Positions 26,639 through 35,088 of a DNA stretch of 64,000 bases are shown piece after piece (position 1 is the first letter of the stretch; the number at the start of each line of letters is the position of its first letter). Location: NCBI GenBank assembly GCA_023435895.1, contig JAEZLH010000021.1:37101-101100 (forward strand), read 5' to 3'. The notes under the pieces are model-generated. The model was not told the DNA's origin. It was given only the letters and a program-made list of their open reading frames with translations, and made no database searches. Both the position numbers and the translations under genes were made by a program. Origin of the DNA: Bacillota bacterium (lineage in GTDB: Bacteria > Bacillota > Clostridia > Lachnospirales > Lachnospiraceae).

Positions 26639-28057
26639 ATGAAAATAATATACAGAATTATAATGCTCATCTTGGTGGTTTCAATTCTAACCTCTTGCGG
26701 GCAGTTAAGAAGGCAAAAAAAATTATTGAACCCAGATAATCCGATAACCATATCTGTATGGAACTATTATAATGGGTCGGTGAAAGAAAAGTTTGACTCC
26801 TTGGTAAATGAATTCAATGAGACAGTGGGAGCTGAGAACGGCGTAGTTGTTGAAGCGCAAAGCTATGGAGATGTGAATGAACTGGCTGAGTCCGTATACA
26901 ATTCTGCCAATAAATCAATGGGTGCACTTCCGATGCCCCACATTTTTGCAGCTTACCCGGACAACGCCTTTCGTATTGATCAGGTTTCAGAATTGGTCGA
27001 TTTAGAAAAATATTTTAATCAGGATGAACTTTCTCAGATTAGACCGGAATTCTTGAAAGAAGGAAGATTTGGGAATGACAAAGGGTTGAAAATTCTTCCG
27101 ATTGCAAAATCAACTGAGGTATTGTATTTAAATAAGAGTTACTGGGATAGCTTTGCAGATAAAAGTGGTGCAAAACTTGAAGATCTTAAAACTTGGGAAG
27201 GATTAATCAAAGTAGCAAAGCAATACTATGAGAAAACGGGTAAGGCTTTTTGCAGTATCGATGCCAATGCGAATTATATGCTAGTCTCCTCCATGCAGAT
27301 GGGAGATGAAATTTATCGCTATGAAGGAGATCGTGCCGAGATTAATCTAAAAGATGAAAATGCTTATCGAATTTGGAAGAATTATTATATCCCTTATGTT
27401 AGCGGTTATTTTGTTAAAACAGGACGTTTCAGTTCCGATGATGTAAAAACAGGTGCGGTCATTGCTTATACAGGCTCTACGGCAGGTGCATCCTACTTCC
27501 CATTAGAAGTGGCTAAGGATGACAAAGCAATTCCGATTGAGGGAATTACTCTGCCCTATCCATATTACGAAGGCGGCAAGCCCTATGCAATTCAACAGGG
27601 AGCAGGGATGTGTATTTCAAAAAGTGATGAAGCTCATGAATATGCTTCGGCACTATTTTTAAAATGGTTCATTGATGTATCACGTAATGTTCAGTTTGCA
27701 GTATCAACGGCTTATCTTCCTGTAAAAACAGAGGCACTAAATTCCGAACGGATACTTGATGAGGTAAAAAAATCAGGAAGCGAAAACCCAGCGGTCGTTC
27801 ATACAATCAATACATCAATGGAAATGTTTCATAATTATACACTTTATGGAAATCAACCATTTCTCGGCAGCTACAATATGAGAGTTCTGCTAGAAGATAG
27901 TTTGCTTCAGCGTTGCAAAGCTGACTCACAGAAGTTGAAGGAGAGAATAGCGAACGGTGAAGAAAGAGAAGATGTATTAAAAGAGTTAACCTCGAAGAAG
28001 GATTTTGAAGATTGGTATCAAGGGTTTTTGGGAAGCGCAGCGAAAATACTTAAGTAA
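26639..28057 (+). CDS. ABC extracellular solute-binding lipoprotein (family 1)
   Basis: A 472-aa lipoprotein with lipobox ILTSCGQ (about 16-22). The body has the family 1 binding-protein features: TISVWNYYNGSVKEKF near residue 36, ILPIAKSTEVLYLNKSYWD near 145, and hinge and C-terminal helices. It is not next to permease genes. Instead a membrane GGDEF protein follows after 15 bases. It could therefore feed a signal to that sensor, as well as or instead of serving the permeases at 21208-22904. GAGGAAG precedes ATG 26639. Confidence 0.85.
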   Translation: MKIIYRIIMLILVVSILTSCGQLRRQKKLLNPDNPITISVWNYYNGSVKEKFDSLVNEFNETVGAENGVVVEAQSYGDVNELAESVYNSANKSMGALPMPHIFAAYPDNAFRIDQVSELVDLEKYFNQDELSQIRPEFLKEGRFGNDKGLKILPIAKSTEVLYLNKSYWDSFADKSGAKLEDLKTWEGLIKVAKQYYEKTGKAFCSIDANANYMLVSSMQMGDEIYRYEGDRAEINLKDENAYRIWKNYYIPYVSGYFVKTGRFSSDDVKTGAVIAYTGSTAGASYFPLEVAKDDKAIPIEGITLPYPYYEGGKPYAIQQGAGMCISKSDEAHEYASALFLKWFIDVSRNVQFAVSTAYLPVKTEALNSERILDEVKKSGSENPAVVHTINTSMEMFHNYTLYGNQPFLGSYNMRVLLEDSLLQRCKADSQKLKERIANGEEREDVLKELTSKKDFEDWYQGFLGSAAKILK

Positions 28058-28072
28058 TAAACGGAAGGCCGA

Positions 28073-30223
28073 ATGTCTATGAACCTATGGATGAAAAATC
28101 GAAAATCAATTAGATTTCGGGTAACAGCGTTAATCATTATTCTCATTATTGTTCAAGCTTCGTTATTAGCGATTTTTTTGGTAATTGGAGGGGTGTTAAA
28201 ACAGGCAGAGAAAAATGCCTTTTCTTCTTTCTCTGATAAAGTAACAAACCGAAGAGACTACTTACAACGAGAGATGAATTTTAATTGGGCGAATCTGGAT
28301 CCTTATGTGGATCAAATATCGGATGAATATTATGACATTAATAACCCGGACGAATACTTTAATAATATCAGCAACTATTTGATTTCAATGTTGCGGACAA
28401 CGCAGGCAACCGGAGCTTTTGTAATCTTAGATGAAGGTGGTTCATCCACCATAAAGCCCGCTCTCTATATCAGAGATTATGATCCGAACCTGAATGATTA
28501 CGGAAATAAAGATTTATATTTAATTCATGGGCCTTCTAACTTGGGGAATAAATTACAGATTCCCTTGGATCAGATGTGGAAATATAATATAGATTTATCC
28601 CATGTGAAAAGAGAATTTTATGATAAACCTCTATCAAAGGCATCTTTAACCGAGGACAGCAAGCTTTTGGGATATTGGAGCAAACCCTTTCAACTATTTT
28701 CGGGAGATAGTTCAATTATTACCTATACGATTCCTTTGTTCGATGAACATCACAATGCAATCGGTGTGATTGGGGTAGAAATATCAGAACAACAGCTATG
28801 TAAGTTTCTCCCGCCCACGGAATTGGAGAGAAAGGATTCCTATGGCTATTTTATTGCATATCAGGAAGAGGGGGAGAGTAGTTATGTACCTCTTATCTTA
28901 AGTAAAGCAATTCAAAAACGTCTCTTCAAGGGAAAAGATAATATTAGTTTCAATTCCGTTGACTCAAAGATTGGAATTGAAAAGTTAAAGAATTCAAATT
29001 CTTACACCAATATCTATTTATCCATGGATGAGTTGAACTTATATCAGCCGAATACTCCATTTTTGGATAATCATTGGTATTTGGTTGGTATGATGAGTGA
29101 GAATCATTTATTTAGCTATGTTAGAAGGATTCAAACTATCCTATGGGTGGCTACAGTTGCTTCTGTAATCATTGGAGTAAGTGTGGGCTATATCGTGAGT
29201 CATCAATTTACGAAACCGATATCAAGATTGGCAAAGGAAGTAAGGGAATCCAACAAGGGGCAAAGACTGGAATTGATAGAAACTGGTTTGACAGAAGTGG
29301 ATGAACTGGCCAGTGCCATGCAGATGGCAAGTAATGAATTACTGGATTCTACGGTGAAAATGTCTAAAATTATTGAGTTGGTGGGTCTGCCAATCGGAGC
29401 CTATGAATATTCCGAAAGTAAGGACACCGTTTTTATCACGGACAGGTTGCATTCCATCCTGGCTCTAAGCCAGCAAGAGATGGATGAGCTAGTTAATGAT
29501 AAGAGTCTATTTATTGAAAAAATCGGTGAAATTCTTGCATCACCTGACGAAGAGGAAGAAGATATCTATGTTCTTGACTTAAAGCCAAAACGATGGATTA
29601 AGATGAAATACTTAGCAAATAATAAGTCAACAATCGGAATTATCATTGATATGACGGATGAAATGCTAGTGAAAAAGCAAATGATACAAGATAGAGATAT
29701 TGATTCACTTACGGGTATTTATAGTCGAAAGGCAATGCAAGACCATATTGAGAATGCAATCTTAACACGGAATAAGGGGTTGAGTTCTGCTCTTTTGATG
29801 TTTGATCTTGATAATTTAAAATTAATTAATGACACCTATGGACACAAATGGGGTGATAACTATATTCGCCATGCAGTACATCGCCTTACTAAAATCAGTG
29901 AAAAAAATATGATTTTAGGCAGACGATCAGGAGATGAATTTACTTTATTGCTATATGATTTCTCTTCCAAGGGAGAGATTAAGAATCTTATACTAGAATT
30001 TTTTGAGGCGCTTCATCAAAATACCTTGATATTTCCAGGTGGGGAGAAGAAGCAAGTCTCTGTATCAGCAGGTCTGGTGTGGCTAAATGAAACAGATTGT
30101 TCCTATGATGACTATCTTCAAAAAGCGGATGAAGCGTTGTATCAGGCTAAGAAGAAAGAAAAGGGATGCTGTTATGAGTACGAATCAATGATAGCAATTG
30201 ATAGTGATTCCTTTAAAGAATAG
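28073..30223 (+). CDS. Membrane GGDEF protein with extracellular Cache-like sensor
   Basis: A 716-aa protein: membrane segment (about 13-38), extracellular domain of about 310 residues resembling a double Cache fold, second membrane segment (about 358-378), HAMP-like linker (about 380-430), a PAS-like stretch (about 435-535), and GGDEF (about 545-705). The active loop reads RRSGDEF, with S for the first G, so cyclase activity may be reduced or lost. DLDNLKLINDTYGHKWGD fits the conserved start of the domain. The binding lipoprotein just upstream is probably its signal partner. A terminator follows at 30330. Confidence 0.85.
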   Translation: MSMNLWMKNRKSIRFRVTALIIILIIVQASLLAIFLVIGGVLKQAEKNAFSSFSDKVTNRRDYLQREMNFNWANLDPYVDQISDEYYDINNPDEYFNNISNYLISMLRTTQATGAFVILDEGGSSTIKPALYIRDYDPNLNDYGNKDLYLIHGPSNLGNKLQIPLDQMWKYNIDLSHVKREFYDKPLSKASLTEDSKLLGYWSKPFQLFSGDSSIITYTIPLFDEHHNAIGVIGVEISEQQLCKFLPPTELERKDSYGYFIAYQEEGESSYVPLILSKAIQKRLFKGKDNISFNSVDSKIGIEKLKNSNSYTNIYLSMDELNLYQPNTPFLDNHWYLVGMMSENHLFSYVRRIQTILWVATVASVIIGVSVGYIVSHQFTKPISRLAKEVRESNKGQRLELIETGLTEVDELASAMQMASNELLDSTVKMSKIIELVGLPIGAYEYSESKDTVFITDRLHSILALSQQEMDELVNDKSLFIEKIGEILASPDEEEEDIYVLDLKPKRWIKMKYLANNKSTIGIIIDMTDEMLVKKQMIQDRDIDSLTGIYSRKAMQDHIENAILTRNKGLSSALLMFDLDNLKLINDTYGHKWGDNYIRHAVHRLTKISEKNMILGRRSGDEFTLLLYDFSSKGEIKNLILEFFEALHQNTLIFPGGEKKQVSVSAGLVWLNETDCSYDDYLQKADEALYQAKKKEKGCCYEYESMIAIDSDSFKE

Positions 30224-30329
30224 TTGGTTAGATTTATCACGTTAAAAGAGTTAAAAGGGATAGGGATAGGAACTGTTGGGATGGATCTTGGAACAGTTGT
30301 TGACCCAAGTAAAATGCAGTTATAATTTT

Positions 30330-30367
30330 AGGGCAACTGGAAGTTTAAACATCAGTTGCCCTTTTTC
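30330..30367 (+). terminator. Intrinsic terminator
   Basis: AGGGCAACTG and CAGTTGCCCT form a perfect 10-bp stem followed by TTTTTC, closing the lipoprotein/GGDEF operon. The rest of 30224-30605 holds no gene that I can support. Confidence 0.85.
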
Positions 30368-30605
30368 TGTTGCAGATATTAACCAGCACGTATCTGTGGA
30401 AATAATTAAATCTTAAAATTGGTATTCACTATAGAAAAGTTTGTATAAATTGGTTGTTGGAAGCATGGTGGTTTTGGTTTACAGTTTGTTTCATAGGAGA
30501 AATGCTAAACTAAAAATTACATAATATGTATATTGTGTTTGAAACTGGGATTCCATTCATGTATGATTAGAATGTACAAGAATTTATCGAAGGGGGAATG
30601 AGTAG

Positions 30606-32852
30606 ATGGTAAAAATATTAGATAAGGATAAGGCACTAAAAGCAACGCTTTCATTTGTAGGGGCTTCGGCTTTTGGTTTCGCGGGAGCCATAGTAGGTGG
30701 GGTTGGAAAAGGAATACTGACTAATATATTCGGATCTTCAGTGGATGTAGTAACGGGTATTCTTACGAATTATGCTTATGATTATTGGAAGGGAAGCTCT
30801 TCTCCCATAAGAAAAAAGTCAGAGTTTGAATTGGAGAAGGCAGTGATTATCGCTGTAGCTGAGAGTGTTGCAGAGAGCAAAACCCATCCTAAAATAATGG
30901 AGTATGAAAAGGATTTGAGTAAAAATATAGATAATGGATTTTGCAGTACAAAGAGTGATGAGGTGGACAAAATCCAATTCTTCTATAAATATTGGGATGA
31001 TATTTTGATAGCAGAAGGCATAAATCATACAGAATGGAATCAATTTTTTGAAGGAATGGACTATTCGAACATATTAATGAGAGATCAAAATAGTCAACTG
31101 CTTCAAGATGGCTTACAACATATTATTTTCTCCAATGTAAATATAGAGATGAAAATAAGCTTTAGAGAGTGCATAAAGGAAATTATATGCCCTATTTTTG
31201 AAGATAAGTTTGTAAAGATAATCGCAGGGGATGAGTATTGTAAAATAAGAGTTATGTTGGAATATCAATTTACAGTTGAATTAAACAAAATGATTTCCCA
31301 ACTACGCAAAGATGTGTCTACAAACGGAGAAGAACTCAAAAAGTTAAAATTGGCATCAGAGATATTAATGGACAAACTAAGTGAGTTAGGGGGAACCATA
31401 CTGGAATTATATCATAACTCTAATATGACCTTGGAGTATGTAACAGAACTTAGAAGCATGTTGGCAGAGGTTCTTAAGATTGTAAAGACTAACCCAATAC
31501 AGGAGAAACAGCTACATAATAAAATAAACATGGTAATCGATGAAAAAGAAGAATTACCTGTGGAACTAATTCGCAATACGGATACAAGGCTGCAAGGAGA
31601 AGTCTTTGCCGTTGAGTTGTTAACAAAACCAATCATTATTAGACGTGATAAGATAAATGGTCGCTTCAGTGTAACGATTAATCGGAGTGAGGTTGAGAAA
31701 TCTATAATCTCCACAGCTGCAAAAACGGAATTGTGTAAAAAGTATGTTAAAGACAGGGTTGGATTAGAAGAACTGGACTATGAAATTCACCAGTTTATGT
31801 TGGGAAACAGTCAGGAAGAAGAATTTGTTATTGATCTTCCAGCGCTGGGTATACCGCTTCGGTGGGCTTCTGGAGGCGTGCTATCTGTTGTAAATATAGA
31901 AAGAGATAACCAACTGGAAAAATGGACACCTTTCTTCTTTCGGGATATTGATCCCTATGGATGGAATATCTCATTAGGGTCGTCAGAGAGACAATTTAAT
32001 GAACAGAATAAGTGCACTAAACAAATCGAAGAGGAGCTGAATTACCCCTGGTCATTTATCTATAGAGAATTTATGGAGGAAACTCTTATCTTAGAAAGTA
32101 AGCCAGCACCGGACAAAACAGGTAGCTATAAGAGATTCTACTTTGGGGAAGAATTAGCGAAGAAGCAGCAAAAAGAAGCCTATCAGTTTTCAAAGGAACA
32201 TATTAGTATGAGGAGAGAAGAGGAAGGGCTTTTATTTAAAATGTCCAAAGCAAATACCAATAGCATGACAAATGATTCACTGGAGGTACAAGCTGCTTCG
32301 ACCAATATTGATTTGATAGTAATAGATCGCTTCGGGAACGTATGTAAAATGAAGAATGTTCTTGTTACCTTCAACCTTTTGGAATTGGGGATAGAGATTA
32401 TTAAAGTATTAGAATATACATTGGAAGACCATAATTATATATTAGACGGCGAAGTGCTTTATCGAAAAAATGGGCAGAAAGAGTTAGTTCGTATGCCCTG
32501 TGCACTGATCTCGCATGAAGCGTTAAAAAGATCCTTTGCACCAGATAATTATTCACCAAGATATACTTCAGATATTCAACCGACTTATATTGCAAATAAT
32601 ATCAATAAGGATGAAATTAAAATATATGAGTGGGATATCGATCAGAGGGAAAAAAGAATGAATGCCTCCAGTAGTCAAGTGAGCGAAGCCGAGAAACAAA
32701 GATATCGCAATTCTTATCATCGATTTGAAGGAGTATTTAAGAATCGAACTTATCGACTGGGAGAGATCCCGAATTATTTTATACCCGGTACAGCAAAGGC
32801 GTTGAGTTTGTATTTTTCACCCATTGAAAAAAAGAATTTTAACGAAAAATAA
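30606..32852 (+). CDS. Unrecognised 748-aa protein: glycine-rich hydrophobic N terminus, coiled coil, Nudix-like C-terminal region
   Basis: I do not recognise this family. ATG 30606 has GGGGGAATGAG upstream. Residues about 12-45 are a glycine-rich hydrophobic stretch (FVGASAFGFAGAIVGGVGKG), the kind that could insert in membranes or oligomerise. A helical part runs to about 250, with a coiled coil at about 225-310. The C-terminal part (about 385-660) looks Nudix-like: RWASGGVLSVVNIER, then FFRDIDPYGWNISLG, then YREFMEETLIL, which resembles but does not match the Nudix box, then NLLELGIEIIKV. It ends 86 bases before a Wadjet-like jetA start that has its own promoter. It could be a defence accessory or effector, or just a neighbour. 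Confidence 0.55.
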   Translation: MVKILDKDKALKATLSFVGASAFGFAGAIVGGVGKGILTNIFGSSVDVVTGILTNYAYDYWKGSSSPIRKKSEFELEKAVIIAVAESVAESKTHPKIMEYEKDLSKNIDNGFCSTKSDEVDKIQFFYKYWDDILIAEGINHTEWNQFFEGMDYSNILMRDQNSQLLQDGLQHIIFSNVNIEMKISFRECIKEIICPIFEDKFVKIIAGDEYCKIRVMLEYQFTVELNKMISQLRKDVSTNGEELKKLKLASEILMDKLSELGGTILELYHNSNMTLEYVTELRSMLAEVLKIVKTNPIQEKQLHNKINMVIDEKEELPVELIRNTDTRLQGEVFAVELLTKPIIIRRDKINGRFSVTINRSEVEKSIISTAAKTELCKKYVKDRVGLEELDYEIHQFMLGNSQEEEFVIDLPALGIPLRWASGGVLSVVNIERDNQLEKWTPFFFRDIDPYGWNISLGSSERQFNEQNKCTKQIEEELNYPWSFIYREFMEETLILESKPAPDKTGSYKRFYFGEELAKKQQKEAYQFSKEHISMRREEEGLLFKMSKANTNSMTNDSLEVQAASTNIDLIVIDRFGNVCKMKNVLVTFNLLELGIEIIKVLEYTLEDHNYILDGEVLYRKNGQKELVRMPCALISHEALKRSFAPDNYSPRYTSDIQPTYIANNINKDEIKIYEWDIDQREKRMNASSSQVSEAEKQRYRNSYHRFEGVFKNRTYRLGEIPNYFIPGTAKALSLYFSPIEKKNFNEK

Positions 32853-32868
32853 AATATTATGTTATAAT
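32839..32868 (+). promoter_or_regulatory. Extended -10 promoter for the jet genes
   Basis: TGTTATAAT (32860-32868) is a full extended -10. A weak TTAACG (32839-32844) lies 18 bases upstream of TATAAT. It overlaps the end of the 748-aa gene and lies 70 bases before ATG 32938, so jetABC can be transcribed on its own. Confidence 0.65.
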
Positions 32869-32937
32869 AGACAAGATATAAATGGCCTTCTAATGATGGG
32901 ATTGCCAGCGAAACCAATTAATAAAGGAAATGGACAA

Positions 32938-34329
32938 ATGAACGAATTAAAGAAGATACCTCAGGAGTTTTGGAATCTCTTTCGGAGTACGAACCGTTAT
33001 ATCTACATAGAGTCGTTGATTGTAATTTACGAGGAATATCTGTATAATGATTATTTTCTTACCAGAGAGACAGGAATTCGTTTGCTGTCAGAGTATTTTG
33101 AAGATAGAATCATTGATGTTTCTGGTGATGAGGAAGAGTTTGATGCTGATTTGAATGAGCCTGCCTCCATGAAGATTATCAATAAACTTACCTCCTTTGG
33201 ATGGATTAGGAAAGTAGAAGATTATGTTAATTTTAAAACAAATATTGTTATTCCCGATTATGCCTCCACGATGATTGAAGCATTTATTGCCATGGATCAT
33301 CCGGATTCTCAAGAAACCGATATTCAAATACAGAATATTTTCTCTAATCTTTATTCCTTCTACTACGACAAAAAGCTTGGAATAGAGATGTTAATCAGTG
33401 CAAGACTAAATGCTACAAAATTGAACCGCTCCCTGCAGAATATGCTGCACAATATGGACCGGTTCTTTGAAAGTCTGCTTAAGAAGACGACCTATGAAGA
33501 GGTATTATCAGAGCATCTGGATGTATTTGTTGAAACAGAAATTAATCGAAAGTATGCACTTTTAAAAACAAGTGATAATTTTTATAAATACAAAAACGAC
33601 ATTAAGGATTTGCTTCATCTACTTCAACAGGACGAAGAGAGGATTTATCTCTTAAAAAGAAAGGCAACCTTAGAAAAGCCGGACAAGGCTTTGGAAGAAG
33701 TTGATATGGAGTATCATGATTTGATTTATGAAATTGATCGAAGCATTAGTAATATCGAAAATCGTATTGCAAATATTGATGCGGAGCATTCCAAATATAT
33801 CAGGGCTACCGTAAGTAGAATGGAATATCTTCTGTCCAGAGATCAGAATTTAAAGGGGAATTTGGTTACTTTGTTAAATCTCCTATCAGAACAAGGTGGC
33901 GAAGGGATTACAAAGAAGATTTCAGGCAAAATTCGGCTTAATGATCTTTGGGTCAATTCAGAGGAAGCCTTCTATAAGAAACGACTTAAGAAAAGTCCGT
34001 TGGAAGAAGAGAAGGAACCGGAGGAACCCCTGGAAGAGGAGTTATCCAAAGAAGAGATACTTAGAGCGAATAAGAGTAAAGCTAGATTTAATAAGGCACA
34101 GATAGAGGGTTTTGTGATCAGTAAAATGAAGGATGGAATTTACAGGGTTAGTGATTATCCGGTTAATTCTAAGAATGAATTTGAGCTGTTAATACTGGCA
34201 TTTGACTATAGCTACCGGGTAAAAAGCCCGTTTGAAGTCATCAGAGAGGATGATGAAATGATTGTGAATGGGGATTACCGATATCCAAAAGCAGTATTTA
34301 GGATGAAAGAGAAGCCCATTGGAGTTTGA
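32938..34329 (+). CDS. jetA: Wadjet-type JetA-like protein (DUF5716 family), kleisin-like subunit
   Basis: A 463-aa protein. ATG 32938 (MNELKKIPQEFWNLFRS) has AAAGGA upstream; the longer frame from 32824 overlaps the previous gene and the promoter. Features fit the type II Wadjet JetA (DUF5716): N-terminal winged-helix region (about 8-110), long helical middle with coiled coils (about 165-340), an acidic low-complexity stretch (about 355-385) and a small C-terminal beta domain. In Wadjet/MksBEF condensin-like complexes this subunit bridges the SMC-like ATPase heads. JetB- and JetC-like genes follow. Assignment is by family resemblance and gene order. Confidence 0.75.
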   Translation: MNELKKIPQEFWNLFRSTNRYIYIESLIVIYEEYLYNDYFLTRETGIRLLSEYFEDRIIDVSGDEEEFDADLNEPASMKIINKLTSFGWIRKVEDYVNFKTNIVIPDYASTMIEAFIAMDHPDSQETDIQIQNIFSNLYSFYYDKKLGIEMLISARLNATKLNRSLQNMLHNMDRFFESLLKKTTYEEVLSEHLDVFVETEINRKYALLKTSDNFYKYKNDIKDLLHLLQQDEERIYLLKRKATLEKPDKALEEVDMEYHDLIYEIDRSISNIENRIANIDAEHSKYIRATVSRMEYLLSRDQNLKGNLVTLLNLLSEQGGEGITKKISGKIRLNDLWVNSEEAFYKKRLKKSPLEEEKEPEEPLEEELSKEEILRANKSKARFNKAQIEGFVISKMKDGIYRVSDYPVNSKNEFELLILAFDYSYRVKSPFEVIREDDEMIVNGDYRYPKAVFRMKEKPIGV

Positions 34330-34443
34330 TCTGTTACATAGCGCACTCGATGCTTTATGCAAATTGCCAACGAACTGTGTTAAAAGGGTTTTCGATACAC
34401 TACTTATTATAAGTATTAGTTACAGAGGAAAAGGAGTAAAAAT

Positions 34444-35088
34444 ATGCTGGCATATTATAACAGCTTAATGGATGAAGAACGGCCGAAGGTTACGGAAGTA
34501 ATTAAGAAACTCTTAAGCCAAACCTATATTATGGAACGCAAATACGATAAGAGGACAGAGCGTCATATGATCAACGAGGATTATCGCATTTGTGAACGCC
34601 ATATGGATTTTTTAAAGGACTATTTTAGTGCTGCTGATATTGATTTGTTCGAAAATCGCCAATATAACATTATTTATATAAAAACACCCACGCTTCAGGG
34701 AGAGAAAATATCACCTCTTTCCACTTATTTTATACTGTTGCTAAAGGTGATTTATGATGAGCAAATGAATGCAATCTCTAACTCTATTCATGTGTATACA
34801 ACACTGGGGGCATTGAGTGAAAAGATACAGCTATTCCGCCTTTGGAAGGGTAGAATGGGTATTACAGAAATGAAGAAGAGTATAGCGTTTTTAAAAAGAT
34901 ATCAGATTGTTGAGGTGTTGGATGAGGTCAATGATCTGGATAGCGATATTCGATTCATTATTAATCCCATCATCAACTTATTGTTTGATAACAGAGAGAT
35001 TATGGAAGTTATCAAGCAATATCAGGAGGGAGAGGAGGAAGAGGATGAACAACAGATTTTTGGCAATGACGAAGATGTGCTTGAATAA
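34444..35088 (+). CDS. jetB: Wadjet-type JetB-like protein (DUF4194)
   Basis: A 214-aa protein with AAAAGGAG before ATG 34444. The length and the central winged-helix-like region (about 45-190), with SPLSTYFILLLKVIYDEQ and ITEMKKSIAFLKRYQIVEV, fit DUF4194, the KITE/MksE-like subunit of Wadjet complexes. The tail is strongly acidic. Its final 44 bases overlap the start of the JetC gene in another frame, indicating coupled translation. It follows JetA by 114 bases. Confidence 0.78.
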   Translation: MLAYYNSLMDEERPKVTEVIKKLLSQTYIMERKYDKRTERHMINEDYRICERHMDFLKDYFSAADIDLFENRQYNIIYIKTPTLQGEKISPLSTYFILLLKVIYDEQMNAISNSIHVYTTLGALSEKIQLFRLWKGRMGITEMKKSIAFLKRYQIVEVLDEVNDLDSDIRFIINPIINLLFDNREIMEVIKQYQEGEEEEDEQQIFGNDEDVLE

